DNA of 64,000 nucleotides, from assembly GCF_003351405.1 (NCBI RefSeq), contig NZ_CP031240.1, forward strand, positions 744,001 to 808,000, written 5' to 3'. The notes beneath the pieces were generated by a model. It did not search any database. It had not been told where the DNA came from and saw nothing but the letters and a program-made list of their open reading frames with translations. The position numbers were made by a program, and so were the translations under genes. This document shows positions 39,758 to 49,771 of the stretch, in pieces. The DNA is from Haemophilus haemolyticus. GTDB lineage: Bacteria > Pseudomonadota > Gammaproteobacteria > Enterobacterales > Pasteurellaceae. Position 1 is the first letter of the stretch. Each line of letters begins with the position of its first letter.

Positions 39758-40771
39758 ATGAATCGTGCATTGGCTATTGAATTTTCACGTGTGACTGAGG
39801 CAGCTGCGTTAGCGGCTTATATGTGGCTTGGTCGAGGGGATAAAAATGCAGCTGACGATGCAGCTGTGAAAGCTATGCGTTATATGCTGAACTTAATTCA
39901 TATGGATGCTGAAATCGTGATTGGTGAAGGGGAAATTGATGAAGCACCAATGCTTTATATTGGTGAAAAAGTCGGTTCTGGCATGGGAGAATTGGTTTCT
40001 ATCGCCGTTGATCCTATTGATGGCACGCGTATGACTGCAATGGGTCAGTCTAATGCTATTTCTGTCCTGGCTGCTGGCGGTAGAAATACCTTTTTAAAAG
40101 CACCAGATATGTATATGGAAAAATTGGTGGTTGGCCCAGATGTTAAAGGCATGATTGATTTAACTTTGCCACTAGAACAAAACCTTCGCCGTGTCGCATC
40201 TAAGCTAGGAAAATCCCTTTCTGATCTCACCGTAATGGTATTGGCAAAACCACGCCATGATACGGTAATTAAACAAATGCATAGCTTGGGCGTGAGAGTA
40301 ATGGCAATTCCTGATGGTGATGTAGCAGGTTCCGTATTGTGCTGTTTGCCTGATGCCGAAGTCGATCTTCTTTACGGAATCGGTGGTGCACCAGAAGGTG
40401 TGGCTGCTGCAGCTGCAATTCGTGCATTAGGTGGCGATATGCAAGCTCGTTTACTTCCTCGTAACGAAGTAAAAGGTGATACGGAAGAAAATAAAAAAAT
40501 TGCTGCCAATGAAATTCAGCGTTGTGAAGCATTAGGCGTAAAAATCAATGAAGTGTTAAAACTTGAAGATCTTGTGCGTGACGATAACCTAGTGTTTACC
40601 GCAACGGGTATTACCAATGGCGATTTGCTTAAAGGTATCTCTAGAAAGGGCAATTTAGCCAGCTCTGAAACAATTTTAATTCGTGGAAAATCTCGCACAA
40701 TTCGTAAAATCCAATCCATCCATTATCTAGATCGTAAAGATTCTGAAATTTATAAGATTTTGAATATTTAG
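39758..40771 (+). CDS. glpX: class II fructose-1,6-bisphosphatase GlpX
   Basis: 337 residues with MNRALAIEFSRVTEAAALAAY, GEGEIDEAPMLYIGE and VDPIDGTRMTAMG metal-binding motifs. Of two adjacent ATG codons (39755, 39758) the second is 7 bases after AAGGAG and aligns with E. coli GlpX. It supports gluconeogenesis. An inverted uptake-sequence terminator follows. Confidence 0.96.
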   Translation: MNRALAIEFSRVTEAAALAAYMWLGRGDKNAADDAAVKAMRYMLNLIHMDAEIVIGEGEIDEAPMLYIGEKVGSGMGELVSIAVDPIDGTRMTAMGQSNAISVLAAGGRNTFLKAPDMYMEKLVVGPDVKGMIDLTLPLEQNLRRVASKLGKSLSDLTVMVLAKPRHDTVIKQMHSLGVRVMAIPDGDVAGSVLCCLPDAEVDLLYGIGGAPEGVAAAAAIRALGGDMQARLLPRNEVKGDTEENKKIAANEIQRCEALGVKINEVLKLEDLVRDDNLVFTATGITNGDLLKGISRKGNLASSETILIRGKSRTIRKIQSIHYLDRKDSEIYKILNI

Positions 40772-40782
40772 TTTGGGAAAAC

Positions 40783-40812
40783 AAAAGTGCGGTGAAATTT
40801 CACCGCACTTTT
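40783..40812 (+). terminator. inverted uptake-sequence pair after glpX
   Basis: AAAAGTGCGGTGAAA and its exact complement form an uninterrupted 30-base palindrome. It serves convergent glpX and the autotransporter gene. Confidence 0.85.
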
Positions 40813-40834
40813 AAGAGGTATGTTTAGCAAGATA

Positions 40835-43459
40835 CTACCAGCTATAATGATAATTCGCTTGAATTGCATAAGGTTTATCGAAGTTTTTACCATCTGCACG
40901 GCTTACTTCTAAACCAAAACGATGATTTGCAAATCCAGCATTTAAACCGACCGCACTTTCAAAACGTCCACGGCTGCTTGCGACATCAAGCGCGCTGTTT
41001 GTGTAATGAATTTTGCTGCTACGGTTTTTGCTGGTAATCGCATTGACTTCTGCATAAGGTTGTAAATTCCAACCATTACTTAATGCAAAGCCTTTGGCTA
41101 CACGTAAACCAATTCGAGAATAAACAGAAGATAAGCTATCTTCATTCTCTTGTGATGAAATATGTGTCCACGCTAATTGTGCTTGCGGAGTGATTGTCCA
41201 ATCATTCGCAAGGCTAAAGCGTTTGCCTAACTCACTCGAAATAGTATAAGCGTTGTAATGGCGTTTTTCAGTGTAATCTGAGTTAGCGTGTAAACGGCTG
41301 TATTTCACGATGTTATCTACATAAATCCCGTTATCTGCAAGGTAAGCTGCATATAAACCCACGCTATTGCTTCTTACTTTGCCATCACCGTAATGACCAT
41401 TAAAATCAACGTTAGCTTGGCTGCGGCCCACAAATCCACCGACACGAAGATTATCTGTTACAGCAGCATCAGCGCCCACTTGTACGTGATGTACGTTTTG
41501 TTTAAAGCCAGAGGTTTCACTCTCACCAGTAGAAAGTGCGGCTAATTTTTGGCGAGAATTCACATTACGAACCCATACATTACCTTTTTCACCGTTTTCC
41601 ACTTCACCTAGACGTTGATGAATGCCACTTAAATCATCTTCCACTAAAAGCAATTGTGTTTGGCGAAGAGAAACTTGTGCATTTGCTAAGTCTGAAAGTA
41701 ATGGTGTACTTGGTAGAACTGGAGCTGCAGATGGTACTACCGGATTACTTGGAGTCACTACAGGATTACTTGGAGTCACTACAGGGTTGCTTGGAGTCAT
41801 CACTGGATTACTTGGCGTCACCACAGGATTGCTTGGAGTTACCACAGGGTTGCTTGGAGTCACCACAGGGGTGCTTGGAGTCACCACAGGGTTGCTTGGA
41901 GTTACCACAGAATTACTTGGTGTAACTACATTTTTAGAGTTCGCTAATACCCAATTATTTCCCTCTTTTGTTAGGAAGTATTGATAAGCCCCTAAATCTA
42001 CACGATTATTCGGGTTAGTTAAGCTAAATGCAGCGTTACCACCGTTGGTTTCTACAAGTGTCACTTTTCTGTTATCAACATCTGCACCTTGGTTAGTGAC
42101 ACCAATTTTATGATTACCTTCGGCAGTACCTTTAACAACGATTTTATCGCTTTTATTTTCAGCAATATTGGTATTGAGGTTAAATGTGCTAGAACCAGTG
42201 AGGTTATCTTTAATTGTTAATGTTTTATATTCAGAAGTTGGAGTAAATGTAATTTCAGAACTGTTAGCATCTAAGTTATTCAATGTGCTTGATTTATTGA
42301 AACTCCATTGACTATTAGACATAGATAAATTGATTTCATTCTTAACTGGCCAATCTGGATTTTCAAGAATTGCGCCAGTTAGTTTGGAGTTTTTACTTGC
42401 AGTAAGGTTTAGATGATAGACTCCAGCTGGTGTAGAATTGGATGCATCATTATCTTCTGCTTCAAGAGGGAGGTTTTTATCATTAAGCGAGATTAATGCT
42501 TGAGTAGCATTTAATGTTGTATTTTCTAAATTAATTTTAACTAACTGCTCATCGCCCAATGGGAATGCGAGTAAACCATAACCTGTATTACTTTCTGAAT
42601 TTTTTAGTGTTATTGTTTGCGATCCGCTATCTGATGTGGTGAATAAACCACTTTTATTGTTAAGAGTTACATTTAAACCATTAGCTATAACCGTCTGAGC
42701 CGCATTCTCATCATTTGTACCGATGTCAAAAGCAAATTGCATATCTTGATTTCCAGTAATTTGTACATTACTGATATTTGCTATATCTTTTGCACCATAT
42801 AATACGTAGGCAATATCACTCTTTCCATTCATTTTGATACTATGATTGGAAGAGTTGATTGTTGAGTCTCTTTGAGAGTCGATAGCCATTGAACCATCAT
42901 TATTTAATTCAATGTCAGCTTGTGTATCAATTTTGCCACCATGAGATTTAATAGCAGCATTGCCATCTGAATTACCATAAGCGTCAGCTGTATTGTGAAT
43001 TTGTGCGTAATTTTTCTCAAGAATGAGTTTTGAGCCTTTTTCTAAAGTGGCTTCCCCACCCCATATATCTAAAAGTGAACTTGAAGGATAGTCCTCTTTA
43101 AGTGTGGCATTTATACCAGATTTAAGAGTAATGCGATTATTTCTATTAGTAAAGTCAAAAATACTAAATAATGAATTGCTAGAGGCTAGTGGTTGTCCGC
43201 CATGTGTGCTAGTTCCGATATCGGTTTTAGCAATATTTTGGTAGTTTCCTGGAGTAATTGTTACATTGATTGCGTCACTAATTGATGTTTGTTGGTTTTG
43301 GTTGAAAGTCCAAATCTTAGTCGCTTCATCCCAAGAATACTGACATCCTGTTACGTTTGAACAAGTGAGATCTGTTGCCCATGCCGAATTAACTAATCCT
43401 AACGCCATAGCCACCAAACTTACTTTAAAAGTGCGGTTAAAAATTTTATTATTTTTCAT
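40835..43459 (-). CDS. classical (type Va) autotransporter with VTPSNPV repeats
   Basis: 874 residues. Signal peptide of MKNNKIFNRTFKVSLVAMAL type cleaved near AWA; a USS lies in it. Passenger of about 480 residues, Asn/Ser/Thr-rich, with a pertactin-like hydrophobic autochaperone region near FLTKEGNNWVLAN; then nine VVTPSNP heptads; then a C-terminal beta-domain of about 290 residues (GNVWVRNVNSRQKLA ... ending NYHYSW) of the AIDA/pertactin type. The mature start has a Cys pair (LTCSNVTGC). No protease triad was found, so it is likely an adhesin or aggregation factor. The exact H. influenzae name is not recognised. Confidence 0.85.
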   Translation of the reverse strand: MKNNKIFNRTFKVSLVAMALGLVNSAWATDLTCSNVTGCQYSWDEATKIWTFNQNQQTSISDAINVTITPGNYQNIAKTDIGTSTHGGQPLASSNSLFSIFDFTNRNNRITLKSGINATLKEDYPSSSLLDIWGGEATLEKGSKLILEKNYAQIHNTADAYGNSDGNAAIKSHGGKIDTQADIELNNDGSMAIDSQRDSTINSSNHSIKMNGKSDIAYVLYGAKDIANISNVQITGNQDMQFAFDIGTNDENAAQTVIANGLNVTLNNKSGLFTTSDSGSQTITLKNSESNTGYGLLAFPLGDEQLVKINLENTTLNATQALISLNDKNLPLEAEDNDASNSTPAGVYHLNLTASKNSKLTGAILENPDWPVKNEINLSMSNSQWSFNKSSTLNNLDANSSEITFTPTSEYKTLTIKDNLTGSSTFNLNTNIAENKSDKIVVKGTAEGNHKIGVTNQGADVDNRKVTLVETNGGNAAFSLTNPNNRVDLGAYQYFLTKEGNNWVLANSKNVVTPSNSVVTPSNPVVTPSTPVVTPSNPVVTPSNPVVTPSNPVMTPSNPVVTPSNPVVTPSNPVVPSAAPVLPSTPLLSDLANAQVSLRQTQLLLVEDDLSGIHQRLGEVENGEKGNVWVRNVNSRQKLAALSTGESETSGFKQNVHHVQVGADAAVTDNLRVGGFVGRSQANVDFNGHYGDGKVRSNSVGLYAAYLADNGIYVDNIVKYSRLHANSDYTEKRHYNAYTISSELGKRFSLANDWTITPQAQLAWTHISSQENEDSLSSVYSRIGLRVAKGFALSNGWNLQPYAEVNAITSKNRSSKIHYTNSALDVASSRGRFESAVGLNAGFANHRFGLEVSRADGKNFDKPYAIQANYHYSW
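41741..41929 (-). repeat. nine 21-bp tandem repeats in the autotransporter gene
   Basis: Nine units of the type GGATTACTTGGAGTCACTAC plus one base (plus strand), each coding one V-x-T-P-S-x-x heptad, with single-base differences between units. The unit is a multiple of three, so changes in number alter hinge length in frame. Confidence 0.9.
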
Positions 43460-43483
43460 ATTAATTCCTTTGGATTATAAAAA

Positions 43484-43511
43484 AAGCCAACTTATTGAAT
43501 AAGTTGGCTTA
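43484..43511 (-). terminator. terminator of ilvC
   Basis: AGCCAACTTATT and its complement with a two-base centre, followed on the minus strand by a long T run. It lies between ilvC and the autotransporter start. Confidence 0.85.
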
Positions 43512-43530
43512 AATTTTACTGGTTTAATAA

Positions 43531-45009
43531 TTAACCCGCAACTGCGATACGTTTCATATCAGTCATATAACCACGTAATTCTTGACCGATTAATTCAACA
43601 GGGTGGTTGCGAATCGCATCGTTTACATCGCGCAAGGTGATGTTATCGATTTCCGCTGCTGGAGTAGGTTCGCCCAAGTCACCTTTTTGAAGGTTAGGGA
43701 TAATTTCTTTTGCAAGAATTGGAGTCGCTACGTTAGAGAATAAGTAGTTACCATATTCTGCAGTATCAGAAATTACCACGTTCATTTCGTATAAGCGTTT
43801 ACGTGCGATGGTGTTCGCAATTAATGGTAATTCGTGAAGTGATTCGTAGTAAGCTGATTCTTCATAAATACCGCTTGCAACCATCGCTTCAAAAGCTAAT
43901 TCCACGCCAGCTTTTACCATTGCGATCATTAATACGCCGTTATCAAAGTATTCTTGTTCACTAATTTTGCCATCATATTTTGGTGCATTTTCAAAGGCTG
44001 TTTTACCTGTTGCTTCACGCCATGCGAATAAGTCTTTGTCGCCATTTGCCCAGTCAGCCATCATTGTTGCAGAGAAGTGACCGCTAATGATGTCATCCAT
44101 GTGTTTGTAATATAAGAAACCAAGGCTTTCTTTGATTTGTTCAGCTAGTTCAAATGCACGTAATTTTGCGCTGTTTGATAGGCGATCCATCATTAATGTG
44201 ATACCACCTTGTTTTAACGCTTCGGTAATGGTTTCCCAACCGTATTGGATTAATTTACCTGCGTATGCTGGATCTTTACCGTCTGCCACTAATTTGTCAT
44301 AACATACGATAGAACCTGCTTGTAACATACCGCAAAGGATAGTTTGCTCACCCATTAAGTCAGATTTTACTTCTGCAACGAATGAAGATTCTAAAACACC
44401 AGCTTTATGACCGCCAGTCGCAGCAGCCCATGCTTTTGCGATCGCCATGCCTTCACCTTTCGGATCATTTTCAGGGTGAACTGCGATTAATGTTGGCACA
44501 CCGAAACCACGTTTGTATTCTTCACGTACTTCAGTACCTGGACATTTTGGCGCAACCATCACAACCGTAATGTCTTTACGGATTTCTTCGCCAACTTCAA
44601 CAATATTAAAACCGTGTGAATAACCAAATGCAGAGTCTTTTTTCATTAAAGGCATCACATCAGCAACTACTTTAGAGTGTTGTTTGTCTGGTGTTAAGTT
44701 TACGACTAAATCTGCAGTTGGGATTAATTCTTCATAAGTACCCACTTTAAAACCATTTTCGGTTGCACGTTGGAACGATGCACGTTTTTCAGCAATCGCT
44801 TCAGGGCGTAAGGCATAACTAATATCTAATCCAGAATCACGCATATTCAAACCTTGGTTTAAACCTTGCGCACCACAGCCTACGATAACGATTTTTTTGC
44901 CTTTTAAGAAGTTTGCTTCATCTGCAAATTCTTCGCGTTCCATAAAACGACAACGACCTAATTGGTCTAATTTTTGACGTAAATTTAATGTGTTGAAATA
45001 GTTAGCCAT
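43531..45009 (-). CDS. ilvC: ketol-acid reductoisomerase, long (class II) form
   Basis: 492 residues, the long enteric type with a duplicated C-terminal domain. NADPH-binding [13 protein letters not shown] near residue 37-50, and the metal-binding [11 protein letters not shown] motif later. It forms dihydroxy-acids in valine/isoleucine synthesis. In E. coli ilvC is activated by the divergent ilvY; here ilvY is also divergent but 690 bases away because a repeat element lies between. Confidence 0.97.
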
Positions 45010-45183
45010 TTTTTGTCCTTAATTGTGTAAGGTGAATAATTGTATGATGTTGTGTTTGCATATTTTTTTGTTGTGGTTTGATTATAGGATTTTTTGTTGT
45101 TGCGTAAAGTGATATTATGGGAATGTAATGTTGCGATTTGTGCAATTATGTTGTTTTTTTGTGGATTGGCATCGTATTTCGCT

Positions 45184-45658
45184 CGATGAGCGACCTACTT
45201 TTTCTTTGCTTGTGCAAAGTAAAAGTAGGCAAAAAGAAAGCACACCCTGCTTTGCCTTATTTCCTGAAAAATTGAAAATTTGCTTAACGGAAATTTTCTA
45301 AACTCGCTGCGCTCAAACAGACGAAAATTTCCTACAAATTTCCAATTTTTCAGGCGGCAAAGAAGGGAAAATATTTTATTCTTTCTTTGATTTAAAGTGC
45401 AGTTAAAAATTGAATATTTTTCATTATAAAAACAATCTTATAATCAACTTCACTTTCAAATAATGTGCTAATAAATCTTAAGCCCCATATAAATCGCCTT
45501 TGTGACTTTCAATTTTTAGGCAATTTTCGTCTGTTTGAGCGCAGCGAGTTTAGAAAATTGCCGTAAAGAAAATTGAAACAAAGCAAAGATCAGCGATTTA
45601 ACTGGGGTGTATTTTTCTTTGCTTACTTTCTTTTGTACAAGCAAAAGAAAGTAAGTCG
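45184..45658. repeat. long inverted-repeat (MITE-like) element between ilvC and ilvY
   Basis: The 690-base gap 45010-45699 is mostly this element. Its core arms, 45292-45329 and 45522-45559, are perfect 38-base inverted copies about 192 bases apart. The outer arms also match inversely: GCGACCTACTTTTTCTTTGC onward (45190-45246) against the segment ending GTAAGTCGCC (45600-45660), with scattered changes, and each outer arm folds on itself. No transposase is present. A 91-codon frame on the minus strand (45516-45791) runs through it and into ilvY and is not a real gene. Confidence 0.75.
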
Positions 45659-45699
45659 CCGTCAGGCGAAACCCTGACTTAAATAAAATAGATATCATT

Positions 45700-46578
45700 A
45701 TGGACTTCAACGATCTCAACTTATTCATCAAATTATCAGAAACCCAAAACTTCTCTAAAACCGCCACCCAAAACCACATGTCCCCTTCCACCCTTTCCCG
45801 TCAAATTCAACGGTTGGAAGACGAGTTAGGGAAGACGCTTTTTATCCGTGACAATCGTCAAGTCAAACTTACTGAATATGGCGAGAAATTTTTGCAATTT
45901 GCTAAAACAGAATGGCAAAGCTGGCAACAATTTAAACAACAGCTCAAGGATGAATCCGATGAGCTTTGCGGTGAAATTAAACTTTTTTGCTCTGTAACCG
46001 CATCTTATAGCCACCTTCCGCACGTACTTAAAGAATTTCGCCAGCGTTACCCTAAAGTGGAAATTCAACTGACGACGGGCGATCCAGCGCTTGCATTAGA
46101 GTTAATTCAAACCCAACAAGTTGACCTCGCTATTGCGGGTAAGCCGAATAATCTGCCATCGAGTGTGGCATTTCATAAAATTGATGATATCAGTTTGTCT
46201 TTAATTGCTCCGCGTGTGGCTTGTTTGGCGACACAATTACTGCAAGAAAAACCCATTAATTGGCAGCAAATGCCTTTTATTTTCCCTGTTGAAGGGCATG
46301 CTCGGCAACGGATTGAACAATGGCTACGGGAGAAACATATTAAACATCCGAAAATTTATGCTACCGTTGCAGGGCATGAAGGGATTGTTCCAATGGTTGG
46401 ATTGGGATTCGGATTAGCGATGTTGCCTGATGTAGTCATTGACAATAGTCCAATGAATAATCAAATTTCCAGACTTAATCTTGATAAGCCTGTTGAGCCT
46501 TTTGAATTGGTTATTTGTACCCAAAAAAGGAATCTCGAACAGCCCTTAATCCGTGCATTTTGGGCGATGTTAGAATAG
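45700..46578 (+). CDS. ilvY: LysR-type activator IlvY
   Basis: 292 residues: N-terminal winged helix-turn-helix (TQNFSKTATQNHMSPSTLSRQIQRLE, about 13-38) and a type 2 periplasmic-binding-like effector domain. In E. coli IlvY senses acetolactate/acetohydroxybutyrate and activates ilvC. Divergent orientation towards ilvC supports the assignment. The repeat element separates the two promoters. Confidence 0.88.
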   Translation: MDFNDLNLFIKLSETQNFSKTATQNHMSPSTLSRQIQRLEDELGKTLFIRDNRQVKLTEYGEKFLQFAKTEWQSWQQFKQQLKDESDELCGEIKLFCSVTASYSHLPHVLKEFRQRYPKVEIQLTTGDPALALELIQTQQVDLAIAGKPNNLPSSVAFHKIDDISLSLIAPRVACLATQLLQEKPINWQQMPFIFPVEGHARQRIEQWLREKHIKHPKIYATVAGHEGIVPMVGLGFGLAMLPDVVIDNSPMNNQISRLNLDKPVEPFELVICTQKRNLEQPLIRAFWAMLE

Positions 46579-46609
46579 AATGATTGGCTGTTTAGAATAA
46601 GGATTTCTT

Positions 46610-47488
46610 ATGTTTAAAGGTATTCTCGTTTCATTACTTGCCTCATTTCTATTTGGCTATATGTATTATTTTTCTACGCTGTTGAAACCTTTGAGTGGCA
46701 CGGATATTTTCGGTTATCGGATGATTTTTACGTTTCCCTTTGTTGTCCTTTCCGTGTTTATGTTTAAGCAGAAAAATGCATTGATTCATCGCTTAAAACT
46801 TATCAAAAAACAGCCGCACTTGGCATTGCCCTATCTTTTTTGCGGCTTATTGATGGGTTTTCAAATGTGGCTTTTTCTTTGGGCGCCGAATAATGGCAGT
46901 TCATTGAGCGTGTCTTTTGGTTATTTGCTTTTGCCAATTGTGATGGTGGCAGCTGGTCGCTTAATTTTTAAAGAACGCATTTCAACGTTCAAATTTATTG
47001 CAGTCGTGATTGCCGCATTGGGTGTGATTTCTAATATCGTGCTAAAAGGTGGGCTTTCTTGGGAAGCTATTGTGATTTGTGTCGGTTATACCACCTATTT
47101 TTCCGTTCGAAAAGCATTAAAAAATAGTGATCTCGCCTCTTTTTGTTTAGAGATATTGAGCCTAATTCCAATTAGCATTTATTTTGCGTTGCAAACAGAT
47201 TTCGCAGTGGTTGAACAAAGTAATCCTAATATTTGGGGGCTGCTTGTGTTGCTTGGATTAATTAGTGGCACGGCATTGATAGCTTATGTGATTGCCAGCA
47301 ACATGTTACCAATGAATTTGCTTGGCTTACTTGGCTATGTGGAAACCATTATGATGATTTTCGTATCGTTTTTTATCGGTGAACAAATTGACGCCGAAAG
47401 TTACCCGCTTTTTATTTGTTTAGTGCTCGCTATGATTCTTGTTGTGATTGATGGTGTGTACAAACAGCACGCAAAAGGAAGTTTATAA
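46610..47488 (+). CDS. EamA/RarD-family drug/metabolite transporter
   Basis: 292 residues with about ten hydrophobic segments in two EamA repeats (FKGILVSLLASFLFGYMYYFS; SLLP-like second half). Closest in look to RarD proteins, whose substrate is uncertain (chloramphenicol resistance when overproduced in some species). The stop codon abuts the glpE ATG, suggesting co-transcription. Confidence 0.8.
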   Translation: MFKGILVSLLASFLFGYMYYFSTLLKPLSGTDIFGYRMIFTFPFVVLSVFMFKQKNALIHRLKLIKKQPHLALPYLFCGLLMGFQMWLFLWAPNNGSSLSVSFGYLLLPIVMVAAGRLIFKERISTFKFIAVVIAALGVISNIVLKGGLSWEAIVICVGYTTYFSVRKALKNSDLASFCLEILSLIPISIYFALQTDFAVVEQSNPNIWGLLVLLGLISGTALIAYVIASNMLPMNLLGLLGYVETIMMIFVSFFIGEQIDAESYPLFICLVLAMILVVIDGVYKQHAKGSL

Positions 47489-47806
47489 ATGTCATTTAAA
47501 GAAATTACGCCACAACAAGCGTGGGAAATGGTTCAGCAAGGGGCAGTGTTAGCCGATATTCGCGATGATGCCCGCTTTACCCACTCGCATCCTAAAGGTG
47601 CTTTTCATTTAACGAACCAAAGTTTTTTACAATTCGAAGAATTAGTAGATTTTGATTCACCCATTATTGTGAGTTGTTATCATGGCGTGAGCAGTAAAAA
47701 TGTGGCGACCTTTCTAGTGGAACAAGGCTATGAAAATGTGTTTAGTATTGTTGGTGGATTTGATGGTTGGGAGAAAGCAAATTTACCAGTAGAAAGAGAA
47801 TATTAA
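47489..47806 (+). CDS. glpE: thiosulfate sulfurtransferase GlpE
   Basis: 105-residue single-domain rhodanese. Active-site loop CYHGVSS supplies the sulfur-carrying Cys (about residue 66). Start [14 protein letters not shown] is typical of GlpE. Directly follows the EamA gene. Confidence 0.93.
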   Translation: MSFKEITPQQAWEMVQQGAVLADIRDDARFTHSHPKGAFHLTNQSFLQFEELVDFDSPIIVSCYHGVSSKNVATFLVEQGYENVFSIVGGFDGWEKANLPVEREY

Positions 47807-47845
47807 TTTAAATTGTAAAAATATATTGAATTAAGAATTTTATTC

Positions 47846-49762
47846 ATGATTGTATTTAGTAACTTATCCTTAAAACAAGGGCAAACGGAACTTCTCGAAA
47901 ATTCTTCTGCTACGATTAATCCCAAACAAAAAGTCGGTTTGGTGGGGAAAAATGGTTGTGGAAAATCTTCGCTTTTTGCTTTATTAAAAAAAGAATTAAT
48001 GCCAGAGGGCGGCGAGGTAAATTATCCGTCAAATTGGCGGGTATCTTGGGTGAATCAAGAAACGCCCGCATTGGATATTTCTGCGATTGATTATGTGATC
48101 CAAGGGGATCGTGAATATTGCCGTTTGCAACGAGAGCTTAATCAGGCAAATGAACGCAATGACGGTAACGCCATTGCGCGCATTCATGGGCAATTAGAAA
48201 CCTTGGATGCGTGGACAATTCAATCTCGTGCTGCTTCTTTATTGCATGGTTTAGGATTTAGCCAAGAAGAAATAACTCAGTCAGTGAAAGCCTTTTCGGG
48301 TGGTTGGCGGATGCGTTTGAATTTGGCGCAAGCTCTGCTTTGTCCATCGGATTTATTATTACTGGATGAACCGACCAACCATTTGGATTTGGATGCGGTT
48401 ATTTGGTTGGAGCGTTGGTTAGTGCAATATCAAGGTACCTTGGTATTAATTTCTCACGACCGTGATTTTCTCGACCCGATTGTGACAAAAATCCTCCATA
48501 TCGAAAATCAGAAGCTCAACGAATATACGGGCGATTATTCTTCTTTTGAAGTGCAACGAGCGACTAAACTGGCACAACAAACAGCCATGTATCGTCAGCA
48601 ACAGCAAAAGATTTCCCATTTACAAAAATATATTGATCGCTTTAAAGCCAAAGCCACCAAAGCCAAACAGGCGCAAAGCCGTATGAAAGCCTTAGAGCGC
48701 ATGGAGCTGATTGCCCCAGCTTATGTGGATAATCCTTTTACCTTTGAATTTCGTCCACCGCAATCCTTGCCGAATCCATTAGTGATGATTGAGCAGGCGA
48801 GTGCGGGTTATGGTAGTGGTGAAAGTGCGGTAGAAATTTTAAGTAAAATTAAACTGAATTTGGTGCCCGGTTCGCGGATTGGTTTACTCGGTAAAAATGG
48901 CGCGGGAAAATCAACGCTGATTAAACTTTTAGCGGGAGAACTGACTGCACTTTCAGGTACTGTGCAGTTGGCAAAAGGTGTGCAGCTTGGCTATTTTGCT
49001 CAGCATCAATTAGATACTTTGCGCGCAGACGAATCCGCTCTCTGGCATATGCAAAAACTCGCTCCTGAGCAAACGGAGCAACAGGTTAGAGATTATTTGG
49101 GAAGTTTTGCGTTCCATGGCGATAAAGTAAATCAAGCAGTGAAATCCTTTTCTGGTGGTGAAAAAGCCCGATTAGTGTTGGCTTTGATTGTTTGGCAACG
49201 CCCGAATTTGCTACTACTTGATGAACCGACTAACCATTTGGATTTGGATATGCGGCAGGCATTAACCGAAGCGCTGGTGGATTACGAAGGTTCTTTGGTG
49301 GTGGTGTCTCACGATCGTCATTTATTACGCAATACTGTGGAAGAATTTTATTTAGTTCACGATAAAAAAGTGGAAGAATTCAAAGGCGATTTAGAGGATT
49401 ATCAAAAATGGCTGAGTGAACAAAACAGAACGCCTGAAAATAAAGTTTCAGAAAAAGTTGGCGATAATGAAAATTCGGTTCAAAATCGTAAGGAACAAAA
49501 ACGTCGTGAAGCAGAGTTACTCCAACAAACTGCGCCATTGCGTAAAAAAATCACGCAATTAGAAGAAAAAATGAATAAATTTTCTTCTGAGCTTGCGAAC
49601 ATAGAAAATCAATTGGCAGATGCCGAATTATATAGTGCCGAAAATAAAGAAAAATTGACCGCACTTTTGACACAACAAGTGGATGTGAAGAAAGCATTGG
49701 ATGATGTAGAAATGGAATGGATGATTGCTCAGGAAGAATTGGAAGAAATGCTTCAGGCATAA
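47846..49762 (+). CDS. ABC-F family ATPase (YheS type)
   Basis: 638 residues, two ABC domains without membrane segments: Walker A GLVGKNGCGKSS and GLLGKNGAGKST, signatures FSGGWRMRLNLA and FSGGEKARLVLA, both followed by LLLLDEPTNHLDLD. The inter-domain linker is basic (QSRMKALERME), and a charged coiled coil forms the C-terminus. ABC-F proteins act on the ribosome; YheS has been linked to rescue of stalled translation in E. coli. It is not a transporter. Confidence 0.9.
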   Translation: MIVFSNLSLKQGQTELLENSSATINPKQKVGLVGKNGCGKSSLFALLKKELMPEGGEVNYPSNWRVSWVNQETPALDISAIDYVIQGDREYCRLQRELNQANERNDGNAIARIHGQLETLDAWTIQSRAASLLHGLGFSQEEITQSVKAFSGGWRMRLNLAQALLCPSDLLLLDEPTNHLDLDAVIWLERWLVQYQGTLVLISHDRDFLDPIVTKILHIENQKLNEYTGDYSSFEVQRATKLAQQTAMYRQQQQKISHLQKYIDRFKAKATKAKQAQSRMKALERMELIAPAYVDNPFTFEFRPPQSLPNPLVMIEQASAGYGSGESAVEILSKIKLNLVPGSRIGLLGKNGAGKSTLIKLLAGELTALSGTVQLAKGVQLGYFAQHQLDTLRADESALWHMQKLAPEQTEQQVRDYLGSFAFHGDKVNQAVKSFSGGEKARLVLALIVWQRPNLLLLDEPTNHLDLDMRQALTEALVDYEGSLVVVSHDRHLLRNTVEEFYLVHDKKVEEFKGDLEDYQKWLSEQNRTPENKVSEKVGDNENSVQNRKEQKRREAELLQQTAPLRKKITQLEEKMNKFSSELANIENQLADAELYSAENKEKLTALLTQQVDVKKALDDVEMEWMIAQEELEEMLQA

Positions 49763-49771
49763 GGACAGATT

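Noticed and set aside
41536..41984. Plus-strand frames with repeated LLGVTTG or ESPQGCL
   Set aside because: Antisense translation of the 21-bp repeats of the autotransporter gene.
45516..45791. 91-codon minus-strand frame
   Set aside because: Runs through the inverted-repeat element and into ilvY; such frames recur wherever this kind of repeat is found.
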